The translations under genes and the position numbers were made by a program. A model generated the notes under the pieces. That model was given only the letters and a program-made list of their open reading frames with translations, did not search any database and was not told the DNA's origin. A DNA stretch of 64,000 nt. Origin: Microvirga sp. VF16 (GTDB lineage Bacteria; Pseudomonadota; Alphaproteobacteria; Rhizobiales; Beijerinckiaceae). Position 1 is the stretch's first letter, and every line of letters begins with the position of its first letter. Positions 52,201-61,003 of the stretch are shown here, piece after piece. The DNA lies in assembly GCF_016864375.1 (NCBI RefSeq), contig NZ_CP069354.1:3259501-3323500 (forward strand). The letters are read 5' to 3'.

Positions 52201-53547
52201 ATGAAATACCAGACGCAAAAGGTGGCCCTGCTCTACTTCTATGGAGCGCTCGGCCTGTTCATCGCCCAGGTCCTGTTCGGCGTTCTTGCCGGCACGATCT
52301 ATGTTCTTCCCAACACGCTGTCCGAGTTGCTGCCGTTCAACGTCGTCAGGATGATCCACACCAACGCGCTGATCGTATGGCTGCTGATCGGTTTCATGGG
52401 TGCGACCTACTACCTGATCCCCGAGGAGACAGAGAACGAGCTCTTCAGCCCGTTCCTCGCCAAACTCCAGTTCTGGATGTTCTTCATCGCCGCCGGCATC
52501 GCGGTGGTCGGGTACATGTTCAAGATCCACGAGGGCCGCGAATTTCTCGAGCAACCCTTCATCATCAAGGTCGGCATCGTCGTCGTGTGCCTGATGTTCC
52601 TGTTCAACATCACCACGACGGCGCTGAGAGGACGCAAGACCGTCGTCACCAATATTCTGCTCTTCGGCCTGTGGGGCGTGGCGATTTTCTTCCTTTTCTC
52701 CTTCTACAACCCGTCGAACCTGGCCGTGGACAAGATGTACTGGTGGTATGTCGTGCACCTATGGGTCGAGGGCGTGTGGGAGCTGATCATGGCCTCCGTG
52801 CTCGCCTTCCTGATGATCAAGCTCAACGGCATCGACCGCGAAGTGGTGGAAAAGTGGCTCTATGTCATCGTTGGCATGGCGCTGTTCTCGGGCATCCTCG
52901 GCACGGGTCACCACTTCTACTGGATCGGCGCTCCCGGCTACTGGCAGTGGATCGGCTCGCTGTTCTCGACGCTTGAGGTCGCGCCCTTCTTCACCATGAT
53001 CATCTTCACGGTCCAGATGACCTGGAAAGCAGGCCGCCGTCACCCCAACCGTGCGGCGCTCCTGTGGTCGATCGGCTGCTCGGTGATGGCCTTCTTCGGT
53101 GCGGGCGTGTGGGGCTTCCTGCATACCCTCTCATCGGTAAACTACTACACCCATGGCACACAGGTCACCGCCGCCCATGGCCACCTTGCCTTCTTCGGCG
53201 CCTACGTGATGCTCAACCTCGCCGTCATGGCCTATGCGATGCCGCAGATCCTCGGCCGAGCTCCGTACAACCAGATGCTCAGCATCATCAGCTTCTGGAT
53301 CATGTGCACTGCGATGTCGGTGATGACTTTCGCGCTCACCTTCGCCGGCGTCATCCAGGTGCATCTGCAGCGTGTCCTTGGACAATCGTACATGGACGTC
53401 CAGGACCAGCTTGCGCTGTTCTACTGGATCCGTCTTGGCTCCGGCGTGTTCGTGCTGATCTCAGCGCTGATGTTCATCTACGCGGTGTTCGTTCCCGGGC
53501 GTGAGAAGGCTCCGCAACTGGCACAAGGCCTGCAGCCTGCCGAATGA
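52201..53547 (+). CDS. norB: Nitric oxide reductase catalytic subunit NorB
   Basis: A 448-aa 12-span heme-copper-family protein. Heme-ligating and FeB histidines are visible in 'NVVRMIHTNALIVWLLIGFM', 'YVVHLWVEGVWELIMASVLA', 'LGTGHHFYWIG' and 'VTAAHGHLAFFGAYVMLNLA'. The conserved glutamates in the 'HLWVEGVWELI' block are present. It reduces 2 NO to N2O at the cytoplasmic membrane. ATG at 52201 after GAGAGGGGAAACATC. Confidence 0.98.
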   Translation: MKYQTQKVALLYFYGALGLFIAQVLFGVLAGTIYVLPNTLSELLPFNVVRMIHTNALIVWLLIGFMGATYYLIPEETENELFSPFLAKLQFWMFFIAAGIAVVGYMFKIHEGREFLEQPFIIKVGIVVVCLMFLFNITTTALRGRKTVVTNILLFGLWGVAIFFLFSFYNPSNLAVDKMYWWYVVHLWVEGVWELIMASVLAFLMIKLNGIDREVVEKWLYVIVGMALFSGILGTGHHFYWIGAPGYWQWIGSLFSTLEVAPFFTMIIFTVQMTWKAGRRHPNRAALLWSIGCSVMAFFGAGVWGFLHTLSSVNYYTHGTQVTAAHGHLAFFGAYVMLNLAVMAYAMPQILGRAPYNQMLSIISFWIMCTAMSVMTFALTFAGVIQVHLQRVLGQSYMDVQDQLALFYWIRLGSGVFVLISALMFIYAVFVPGREKAPQLAQGLQPAE

Positions 53548-53611
53548 GTGCAACGGGGTGACCGTTTGCGGCCACCCCGCCCTTCCAATTTCATCCCGAA
53601 GGACTTGACCG

Positions 53612-54424
53612 ATGAAGCCTCTCCTGCAAGCGATTCCCGAACCTGCGGTCGAGCTGCCCTATTATGTTCCAGCCGGCAACGAATGCGCATTATTCGAGCT
53701 CGCCTGGCGCAAGCGCCTGCCGCTGCTGCTGAAAGGCCCCACAGGATGTGGCAAGACCCGCTTTGTGGCGCACATGGCAGCCCGGCTCGGACTGCCGCTG
53801 CATACCGTCTCATGTCATGACGACCTCACCGCCGCCGATCTCACCGGCCGCTACCTCCTCAAAGGCGGCGACACCGTGTGGGCCGACGGCCCCCTCACCC
53901 GCGCCGTGCGCGAAGGCGGCATCTGCTATCTCGACGAGATCGTGGAAGCGCGCAAGGACGTGACTGTCGTGCTGCACCCGCTCACCGACGACCGGCGTAT
54001 CCTGCCACTCGACCGCACGGGCGAGGAACTGCAGGCGCCGGACTCGTTCATGTTGGTCGTGTCCTATAACCCGGGTTACCAGACCCTGCTCAAGTCCTTG
54101 AAGCCTTCGACGCGACAGCGCTTCGTTGCCATCGAGTTCGACTTCCTCCCAATCGAGCACGAGATCGCTGTCGTCGCTGCCGAGAGTGGCCTGCCCGCAG
54201 ATCGCGTCCGTCCGCTCCTGCTGCTGGCCCGCCGCCTGCGGGCACTGAAGGGCCAGGATCTGGAGGAAGGCGTCTCGACGAGGCTGCTGGTCTACTGCGC
54301 TTCGCTGATCGCCGCGGGCGTCGCGCCGGAAGAAGCCGTGACGGCCTCCATGATCGAGCCCCTCACCGACGACCTTGACGTCAAGAAGGCTCTGATCGAG
54401 GTCGCTCGCGCGACGCTCGGCTGA
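53612..54424 (+). CDS. norQ: NorQ, MoxR-type AAA+ ATPase for NO reductase maturation
   Basis: A 270-aa ATPase: Walker A 'LLKGPTGCGKTRFVAHMAAR', Walker B 'EGGICYLDEIVEARKDV', and the C-terminal lid 'VSTRLLVYCASLIAAGV'. NorQ and NorD form a MoxR/VWA pair that inserts FeB into NorB. 64 bp after norB. Confidence 0.96.
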   Translation: MKPLLQAIPEPAVELPYYVPAGNECALFELAWRKRLPLLLKGPTGCGKTRFVAHMAARLGLPLHTVSCHDDLTAADLTGRYLLKGGDTVWADGPLTRAVREGGICYLDEIVEARKDVTVVLHPLTDDRRILPLDRTGEELQAPDSFMLVVSYNPGYQTLLKSLKPSTRQRFVAIEFDFLPIEHEIAVVAAESGLPADRVRPLLLLARRLRALKGQDLEEGVSTRLLVYCASLIAAGVAPEEAVTASMIEPLTDDLDVKKALIEVARATLG

Positions 54425-54438
54425 CTTGGAGATCCGTC

Positions 54439-56349
54439 ATGCTCGACTTCCTGGAACTCGAAGAAACCGTCGGCCAGTTTTGGCATAAGCTGGTCGGCCG
54501 TACGGCCACCTATCCAAGGTATCCCGGGCTCGGCGTGTCCCTTGACGAGGTTCGCACACAACTGGCGGTGTTCTTCCGCGGCCTCGGCGGCGAGGCAGGT
54601 GTGCAGCTTGCGGGCATCTCCGCCCGTGCCTCGGCCCACCGTCTGAACTTCCGCCAGCGCATCGGGATCGCCGAGGAGCGGATGGAGCAGCCGGGACGCG
54701 ACACGGCAACCCTCTTCCTGCCACCAAGGATTGAGCTATTTCCATCAAGCATGCTCAATCGCTCATTGTACCTGTGGCTTGGAGCCTACTTTGCCTATGT
54801 GCCGACGACCCCGATTGTCGAGGCCGATCCGCTCCGCCGGGATCTCCTTACTCTTCAGCGGGTTCGGCGGACGACCGCCACGGTTTTGAAGGCATGCCCC
54901 GGCCTGACCGAAATGTACGAGGAACTTTGCGCAGCGATGCGCGAGGCGCGACCGCAGCGTCCCCTTCCCGCTATGGAGAACAGAATCGAACAAGTCGTGC
55001 TCTCCCTTCTCGGAGATGAGAGCGCCCGACCACCTCCCCTTTGGGACATGATGATCGGTGATGCAGGTCTGCCGCTTGAAGCGCCGGCGGGATACCAACC
55101 CTTCCTACCCGTTCCGCTTTGGGGTGAAAGCTGGGCGCGCGAGGCAGAAGCATCGGGCCGCAACAGCGACGAACCGGCGGGACAGAGCGCTCTTGCTGCC
55201 TCCGACACGCGGAAGCGTTTCACGGCGCGACGCGAGGCCGACCAAACACGGCGCAGCGATCCATTCGTGCTCAATCGCTTCGAGAAGATCCTGGCAATGG
55301 CTGAAATGGTCAACGTCAACCGCCCCTCGGATGATGAAGACGAGAATGCGGAAAAGGCCCTTGACGAAATGGAGGAGATTCCGCTTGCCAAGCACATGGG
55401 CAAGCCGGCGACCAAGCTCAAGTTCGACCTCGATCTCCCTCCGGAGGCCGTCGATACGACGAGCCTGACGGCGGACCTGACCTATCCGGAGTGGGACTAT
55501 ACCCGCAGAGCCTACCTGCCGAACCACTGCCGTGTGTTAGCCGCGCGTGCTTCGGACAAAGGCGAGACTTGGGAGGCCGACGAGGAGGCTCAACGCCGCA
55601 TCCGGCGCGTGCGTCGCCAATTCGAGGCGCTGCGGCCTAAGCATGAAATGCTGCGGGCGCAGCCCGATGGTGAGGAACTCGACATCGATGCGCTGGTCCG
55701 CGCCCGCAGTGACTTGGTGGCAGGTGGATCCGGCACGGACCGCGTTCACCTCGCCAGCAAGCGCCAAGCGCACGATCTGGCCGTGACACTGCTGGTCGAC
55801 GTCTCGCTCTCGACGGATGCGTGGATCGACAACAAGCGTGTGCTGGACGTCGAGAAGGAGGCTCTGATGGTCCTGGTGCACGGATTGGCAGCCTGCGGCG
55901 ATTCCCATTCCATCCTGACCTTCACCTCGCGCCGGCGCTCCTGGGTGCGCGTGGAAACCGTGAAGGATTTCGACGAACCCATGAGTCAAACCGTGGAACG
56001 ACGCATCTCGGCCCTGAAGCCTGGCTACTATACCCGCATAGGTGCAGGGATTCGCCATGCGACGGCCGGACTGGCAAAGCGTCCGAACCGGCAGCGGCTT
56101 CTGCTGGTCCTGACCGACGGCAAGCCGAACGACATCGACCATTACGAAGGCCGCTTCGGCATCGAGGACACCCGCCGCGCCGTCATCGAAGCTCGTCGTG
56201 CAGGCATCACCGTGTTCGGCGTGACGGTGGACCGTGAGGCGCAATCATATTTCCCGCACCTCTTCGGCCGCGGCGGCTATGCCATCGTCGGCCAAGTGGC
56301 GAAACTTCCCTCGGCACTACCGGCGATCTACCGCCAACTCGCGAGGTAG
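54439..56349 (+). CDS. norD: NorD, von Willebrand factor A domain protein for NO reductase maturation
   Basis: A 636-aa soluble protein. The N-terminal 400 residues are helical and charged; the VWA domain spans about 440-630 with MIDAS 'LLVDVSLSTDAWIDNKRVLD', then 'YYTRIGAGIRHATAGLAK' and 'LLLVLTDGKPNDIDHYEG', so the DxSxS...T...D residues are all present. Partner of NorQ. Follows norQ by 14 bp. Confidence 0.96.
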   Translation: MLDFLELEETVGQFWHKLVGRTATYPRYPGLGVSLDEVRTQLAVFFRGLGGEAGVQLAGISARASAHRLNFRQRIGIAEERMEQPGRDTATLFLPPRIELFPSSMLNRSLYLWLGAYFAYVPTTPIVEADPLRRDLLTLQRVRRTTATVLKACPGLTEMYEELCAAMREARPQRPLPAMENRIEQVVLSLLGDESARPPPLWDMMIGDAGLPLEAPAGYQPFLPVPLWGESWAREAEASGRNSDEPAGQSALAASDTRKRFTARREADQTRRSDPFVLNRFEKILAMAEMVNVNRPSDDEDENAEKALDEMEEIPLAKHMGKPATKLKFDLDLPPEAVDTTSLTADLTYPEWDYTRRAYLPNHCRVLAARASDKGETWEADEEAQRRIRRVRRQFEALRPKHEMLRAQPDGEELDIDALVRARSDLVAGGSGTDRVHLASKRQAHDLAVTLLVDVSLSTDAWIDNKRVLDVEKEALMVLVHGLAACGDSHSILTFTSRRRSWVRVETVKDFDEPMSQTVERRISALKPGYYTRIGAGIRHATAGLAKRPNRQRLLLVLTDGKPNDIDHYEGRFGIEDTRRAVIEARRAGITVFGVTVDREAQSYFPHLFGRGGYAIVGQVAKLPSALPAIYRQLAR

Positions 56350-56369
56350 GACAATCCGGGATAGGCAAA

Positions 56370-56402
56370 AGGGTCGGCCGTCATTCATTGATGGCCGACC
56401 CT
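56370..56402. terminator. Bidirectional terminator between norD and hemN
   Basis: AGGGTCGGCCGTCA, loop TTCAT, TGATGGCCGACCCT: a 14-bp stem with one G-U pair. It is followed on the plus strand by ATTTGGTTT. It lies 20 bp after norD and 21 bp beyond the hemN stop on the other strand, so it can serve both convergent genes. Confidence 0.8.
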
Positions 56403-56423
56403 ATTTGGTTTGCAAGATATTCT

Positions 56424-57775
56424 TTAAACAGCGCGGCTGTGGGTTCTGCCCGCTTGCCCGAGATAGGCATCGAAGGCGGATGCCACGGTGCGGACGAGGA
56501 AACGGGTATCATCGTTCACCGAGAGGACATTCCCGTTCAGGCGGATGACGCCGTCCTGCTCGAGCACTTTGAGCCGCGGTATCGACCCCAGGAGGGACTC
56601 CGGCTCGGTTGCGTGCCTGCGGCAGACCTGCGCGACGTCGACCTGGAAGTCACACATCACTCGCTCGATCAGGTCGGCCCTGAGACGGTCATCTGCTGTC
56701 AGGGCATAGCCTTTCGCCGTCGCCAATTCTCCCTCTGAGATGCGCTCGGCGTAGTGGCCCAGCACGACCTCGTTTTGAACATAGCCCTGCGCGAGCCGTC
56801 CGATAGCCGAGGCGCCGAAACCGATCAGGACATCGCTTGGATCCGTGGTGTAACCCTGGAAATTGCGGTGCAGAACGCCGTCGACCTGAGCCTGAACCAT
56901 GAAGTCATCTGGCAAGGCGTAGTGATCAAGCCCGATCCGGCGGTAGCCGGCCGCGATGAGCGCCTCCGCGATGGCCTCGGCCTGCGCATAGCGCGCCTCG
57001 CCGTCGGGCAGCGCAGTCTCGTCGATCTTGCGCTGGTGCTTCTTGAATGTGGGCACATGCGCATAGCCGAAGACCGAGAAGCGCTCGGGCTGCAGCTCGA
57101 CGCTTTTGCGCACCGTGTCGACGCAGGATTCCACCGTCTGATGCGGCAGGCCATAGATCAGGTCGAAGTTGATGCCGCGCACGCCCGCGACCCGCAGCCC
57201 CTCTGTCGCCCTCGCCGTCTGCTCGAAACCTGGATACGGTTGATCGCGCGCTGCACCACCGGATCGAAGCTCTGCACGCCGAGGCTGGCCCGGGAGACGC
57301 CGGTCTCTCCGAGCGCCGCCGTCATGGCGCGGGTGAGCGTGCGCGGATCGATCTCGACCGCAATCTCGGCATCACCGCCCAATGAAAACTTTTGCCGCAT
57401 CAGGCCGATCAGGCCGAGGAACTCGGCGGGATTCATGATAGTCGGCGTTCCGCCACCGAAATGCACGTGGCGCACCGGCAGAGGACTGCTCAGGCGGTCC
57501 GCGACGAGCCCGATTTCCCGGCGCAAGATCTCCAGGTAGTCGACGATCGGGGCGTCCCGCTGGGTGATCGTGGTGTGACAGCCGCAATACCAGCACATGG
57601 AGCGGCAGAACGGCACATGGAGGTAGAGAGAGGCTGTTGTTTCACCCGGCAGGGCGGCGAGCCACTCCGCATAGGTCTCATGCTGTATTGCGTCTGAGAA
57701 TTGCGGTGACGTGGGATAACTCGTGTAACGAGGAAGCCGCTCCTCCCCGTATTGCGCTCTCAGGGTCTCTCTCAT
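56424..57775 (-). pseudogene. hemN: Oxygen-independent coproporphyrinogen III oxidase HemN, with one frameshift
   Basis: The 5' part (57775 to about 57230) encodes 'LPRYTSYPTSPQFSD', 'LYLHVPFCRSMCWYCGCHTT' with the radical-SAM CxxxCxxC, 'HVHFGGGTPTIMN' and 'SLGVQSFDPVVQRAINRIQ'. The 3' part continues in another frame as 'FEQTARATEGLRVAGVRGIN', 'FDLIYGLPHQTVESCVDTVR', 'LDHYALPDDF' and the normal C-terminus. One base appears to be missing near 57229. Across the shift it is a complete HemN, catalysing anaerobic heme synthesis. As given it is broken. Confidence 0.85.
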
Positions 57776-57865
57776 CGCGAAAGCTCTCGTTGGGACGCCT
57801 GCCACCTTAGGTGTCTCGCGTCGATGTCATGCGATGACGTCTACGGGAAATAGCCAGCGCGTTCA

Positions 57866-57879
57866 TTGACCTTCCTCAA
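57866..57879. promoter_or_regulatory. FNR-type dyad in front of hemN
   Basis: TTGACCTTCCTCAA, a perfect TTGA-N6-TCAA dyad. It lies 90 bp upstream of the hemN ATG (57775). Confidence 0.7.
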
Positions 57880-57975
57880 TTGGACCGGAATCCGTTTCTC
57901 GGCCGTAGCAAGCGCTGGATCCGTCGGAGCGGTTTGGAATGATTTTGGCGAAAGGCCGCGCTTTCGCCCTCCTAT

Positions 57976-57989
57976 TTGCGCTGCAACAA
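57976..57989. promoter_or_regulatory. NnrR-type dyad in front of nirK
   Basis: TTGCGCTGCAACAA, with half-sites TTGC and ACAA, close to the TTGCG-N4-xACAA pattern of NnrR sites. It lies 87 bp upstream of the nirK ATG. Confidence 0.6.
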
Positions 57990-58076
57990 ATAGCCCCCGC
58001 GACTGAGGAGTACACCTTGGCTATCCGATGACGGACCAATTCCGATCCGCCAGGCGGTCCCATAAAGGAGGCAACA

Positions 58077-59189
58077 ATGAATGCTCTGAAGATCTCGGGA
58101 CGCCGGCCGCTGCTTGCGACCGCTGCCGTTTTAGCCCTTGCCACCGCGGCGTGGCTCGGTTCTCCGCTCGCAGCCAATGCTGGCGACAAGCTCGCCGCAG
58201 CCACACCTCAGATGCACAGCCATTCCGGCGCGAGCGGAACCGTTGCGACCCCCATGAACATCGTTCGCCTGTCCACCGACTTGCCCGGCCCCATCGGGAA
58301 ACGTGGCCCGCAGCGGGTCAAGGTCGATCTGAACACCACCGAGGTGACCGGCCAGTTGGCGGATGGCACGACCTATCTCTACTGGACCTTCAACAATAAA
58401 GTCCCCGGTCCTTTCGTCCGCGTCCGCGTAGGCGACACGGTCGAGGTCAAGCTGAAGAATGACGATGGCAGCGTCATGATGCACAACGTCGACTTCCATG
58501 CGGTCACCGGCCCCGGTGGCGGCGCCAAGGCCACGGAAGCGGCTCCGGGCGAGACCCGTGGCTTCGAGTTCAAGGCCCTGAACCCCGGCCTCTACGTCTA
58601 TCACTGCGCCACCCCGACGGTGGCTCAGCACATCGCCAACGGCATGTACGGCCTGATCCTGGTCGAGCCGGAGGAAGGGCTTCCGAAGGTCGATCACGAG
58701 TTCTACGTCATGCAGGGCGAGATCTACACCGAGCAGGCCTTCGGCACGAAGGGCCATGCGGAAGAGAGCATCGACAAGCTCCTCAGTGAGCGTCCCGAGT
58801 ACTTCATCTTCAACGGCAGCACCGATGCCCTGAAGAAAAACCCGCTCAAGGCGAAGGTCGGCGAGACGGTGCGGATCTACTTCGGCGTCGGTGGCCCGAA
58901 CTACACCTCGTCCTTCCACGTGATCGGCGAGATCTTCGACAAGGCCTATCCGATGGCCTCGCTGAGCTCGCCGTTGAAGGACGTGCAGACGATCACCACT
59001 CCTCCCGGCGGCGCGAGCGTGGTCGACTTCAAGGTCGAGGTGCCCGGCAACTACATCCTCGTCGACCATGCCTTGAGCCGCGTCGAGCGCGGACTGGCCG
59101 GCATCCTCCAGGTCGATGGTCCGCCGGATGAAGCGATCTTCAAGGACTACAACCCGCAGAAATCGGCCCAGTCGACCGGCGGCCACTAA
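58077..59189 (+). CDS. nirK: Copper-containing nitrite reductase NirK
   Basis: A 370-aa periplasmic protein with an N-terminal signal ('PLLATAAVLALATAAW', cleavage near ANAGD). Two cupredoxin domains. Type 1 and type 2 copper ligands are visible in 'VMMHNVDFHAVTGPGGG' (including the catalytic Asp), 'YVYHCATPTVAQHIANGMYG' (Cys-His-Met) and 'SSFHVIGEIFDKAYP', with His in 'ILVDHALSRVERG'. It reduces nitrite to NO. ATG at 58077 after AAGGAGGCAACA. Confidence 0.98.
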   Translation: MNALKISGRRPLLATAAVLALATAAWLGSPLAANAGDKLAAATPQMHSHSGASGTVATPMNIVRLSTDLPGPIGKRGPQRVKVDLNTTEVTGQLADGTTYLYWTFNNKVPGPFVRVRVGDTVEVKLKNDDGSVMMHNVDFHAVTGPGGGAKATEAAPGETRGFEFKALNPGLYVYHCATPTVAQHIANGMYGLILVEPEEGLPKVDHEFYVMQGEIYTEQAFGTKGHAEESIDKLLSERPEYFIFNGSTDALKKNPLKAKVGETVRIYFGVGGPNYTSSFHVIGEIFDKAYPMASLSSPLKDVQTITTPPGGASVVDFKVEVPGNYILVDHALSRVERGLAGILQVDGPPDEAIFKDYNPQKSAQSTGGH

Positions 59190-59211
59190 TCCGATGATAA
59201 GATGCTGAATG

Positions 59212-59245
59212 TGAGCGGCCCCGGGCACAAATCCGGGGCCGCTCA
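59212..59245 (+). terminator. Rho-independent-type terminator of nirK
   Basis: TGAGCGGCCCCGG, loop GCACAAAT, CCGGGGCCGCTCA: a 13-bp perfect stem starting 23 bp after the nirK stop and followed by a short TTT. Confidence 0.8.
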
Positions 59246-59289
59246 TTTGGCCCGATGGAATGGCAATACGCTCTGAAGCGTTCGACTTC

Positions 59290-59410
59290 GCGCTAGAGCA
59301 TCGGACCCAAAAGTGGATTTGCACTTTTGGGATCCATCCGATGCTCCCATTCCTGGTGAGCGCATCGGTAGCGCGGAAAACCGGGGCCACTTTTCCGTAC
59401 GATGCGCTAG
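59290..59410. repeat. Interspersed palindromic repeat, copy 4 (composite)
   Basis: The first module is GCGCTAGAGCATCGGACCCA, then AAAGTGG...CACTTTTGGG and ATCCGATGCTC, an inverted repeat. The second module starts GGTGAGCGCATCGG, contains GCGGAAAACCGGGGCCACTT, and ends CGTACGATGCGCTAG. Same two modules as copy 2. Confidence 0.8.
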
Positions 59411-59733
59411 ATCAGATAAAGCGATTTATTCCTACAATCTTCACTTTCGGGCACTGCTCCGACCGATTCGTTGCCCATGAAGCTTGCCTGATCGTTGACC
59501 GCCGAAAGATTACCTGCTCGGTCACTGCAGGCGTTAGAGATGATCATCCCCGCATTCGTTTCTTGACACTCCTAGCCAAGTCCAAAGAGCGGCTGAGCGT
59601 CGCACAGAATGCGGGAATGAATCTGCAGATCCTCGTTGAGCGCGTTGTCAGGTCTCCTCCCTCGTACCGACATCGTCTGGTCCTGATGGAGGAGTGAGGC
59701 GCGGCGCAATGCTTCGGAATTTCGCGGTCATGT

Positions 59734-59747
59734 TTGAGCGACGTCAA
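59734..59747. promoter_or_regulatory. FNR-type dyad upstream of the NnrS-like/copper operon
   Basis: TTGAGCGACGTCAA, a perfect TTGA-N6-TCAA dyad 77 bp upstream of the ATG at 59825. Confidence 0.65.
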
Positions 59748-59824
59748 AGAGATAGTTTGCCGTGTGGTGCAACATTCAACGCAGTTTGGAACAGCTCCTG
59801 CTCCGCCGCCTCGATGGATTCTCG

Positions 59825-61003
59825 ATGTCCATGCCGTCCTCCTTCCCTTCATTTCGGCCCGGCCGAACAAGCGCCAAGGCATGGCTCCATGGTATCCTTC
59901 TGATCCTCGGCCTGATCGCACTCGGGGCCGGTCTTTGTGGAGCATGGTGGCGGCTCGGGCTGAGTCTTCCGTATGGCTCCTCACTGGCCGAGATCCACGG
60001 GCCGCTGATGATTTCCGGATTGTTCGGGGCGCTGATCAGCCTAGAGCGTGCTGTCGCTCTCCGTCGCCCCTGGACCTATGCTGCTCCCATCCTTTCAGGC
60101 AGCGGAACCCTTGCCCTGTTCTTCGGCGCTCCGGTGGAATTCGGAGCAGGTCTATACACCGCCGCGTCGGTCGCATTGGCAGGATCATCGCTGCTGATCA
60201 CCGTGCACCAGCCGGCGCTTTTCACTGGTACTCTGCTGTTCGGTGCGCTCGCATGGCTCGCAGGCAACAGCCTCTGTCTCATGGGGCAATCGGTGCCTGA
60301 CGTGACGGGGTGGTGGCTGGCATTCCTGATCCTGACCATCGCCGGTGAACGCCTTGAGCTCAGCCGCCTGATGCCGCAGCGACGCGGATCCGAGGCATTG
60401 TTCCTGTTTTCGATCGGCCTCCTTGCCGTCGGCTCACACAACGGACTGCCGAGCCCAAATGGAGCAGTGCTCTTTGGCGTTGCCCTTCTTGCGACTGCGT
60501 TGTGGCTGCTGCGGCACGACATCGCGCGCCTGAACGTGCGCAGGACGGGGCAGGTCCGCTTCATGGCCATCTGCATGCTTGCAGGCTATCCCTGGCTGGC
60601 CGTGGCCGGGCTTGTCCTGATCGTCATTCCACCGACCAACGGCTTCGCATACGACGTCGTACTGCACGCGGTCCTGATTGGCTTCGTCTTGTCGATGGTG
60701 TTCGGGCATGCGCTGATCATCCTGCCTGCAATCGTCCGTATCCGGCTCAGGTATGCCTCTGCCCTTTACGTCCCGCTGCTCCTTCTGCACGCGTCCGTGA
60801 TCCTGCGGGTCGGAGGAGGTCTCATCGGCTGGGAGGCCGGAAGAATGGGGAGCGCCATCCTCACGCTCGTGGCCCTCATGGCGTTTGTCGGCAGCTTGGC
60901 GTTCGCCCGCTGGCGCAACAAAGGCTCCTTTGCCCCGATCGGCTCCGAGCCTCTACCACCGCCTTCGGTCCCATCGCATGCGAATGTAGGTCGCGTGCCA
61001 TGA
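59825..61003 (+). CDS. Multi-span membrane protein, NnrS-like, next to nirK
   Basis: A 392-aa polytopic protein with ten or more spans: 'WLHGILLILGLIALGAGLCG', 'YGSSLAEIHGPLMISGLFGA', 'LISLERAVALRRPWTYAAPI', 'VVLHAVLIGFVLSMVFGHAL'. Conserved His in 'AEIHGPLMI', 'VVLHAVLIGF' and 'FGHALIILPA' recall heme/metal-binding NnrS-type proteins. The length fits, but overall similarity to the nnrS product at 44148-45332 is weak, so this is a distant or separate family. It overlaps the next gene (ATGA). An earlier GTG at 59762 is possible. Confidence 0.75.
   Translation: MSMPSSFPSFRPGRTSAKAWLHGILLILGLIALGAGLCGAWWRLGLSLPYGSSLAEIHGPLMISGLFGALISLERAVALRRPWTYAAPILSGSGTLALFFGAPVEFGAGLYTAASVALAGSSLLITVHQPALFTGTLLFGALAWLAGNSLCLMGQSVPDVTGWWLAFLILTIAGERLELSRLMPQRRGSEALFLFSIGLLAVGSHNGLPSPNGAVLFGVALLATALWLLRHDIARLNVRRTGQVRFMAICMLAGYPWLAVAGLVLIVIPPTNGFAYDVVLHAVLIGFVLSMVFGHALIILPAIVRIRLRYASALYVPLLLLHASVILRVGGGLIGWEAGRMGSAILTLVALMAFVGSLAFARWRNKGSFAPIGSEPLPPPSVPSHANVGRVP

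Larger units (their letters stand above)
57776..58076. other. Divergent hemN/nirK promoter region
   Basis: About 300 bp carrying two dyads, one near hemN (57866-57879) and one near nirK (57976-57989), with no gene. Confidence 0.6.
59190..59824. other. Intergenic region after nirK
   Basis: About 635 bp with the nirK terminator (59212-59245), repeat copy 4 (59290-59410) and an FNR-type dyad (59734-59747). The stretch 59411-59733 has long frames on both strands but nothing I recognise. Confidence 0.5.

Noticed and set aside
52147..52758. Minus-strand frame opposite norB and norC
   Set aside because: His/Asp/Glu-rich translation typical of antisense shadows of membrane-protein genes; norB/norC are certain.
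58131..59390. Long minus-strand open frame (about 419 codons) opposite nirK
   Set aside because: It is antisense to a clear NirK gene and its translation has no recognisable motifs; such frames are common opposite high-GC genes.
59411..59697. Plus-strand frame after repeat copy 4, ending 'QILVERVVRSPPSYRHRLVL'
   Set aside because: Looks somewhat protein-like, but has no good start codon, no ribosome-binding site and no recognised family, so I did not annotate it.
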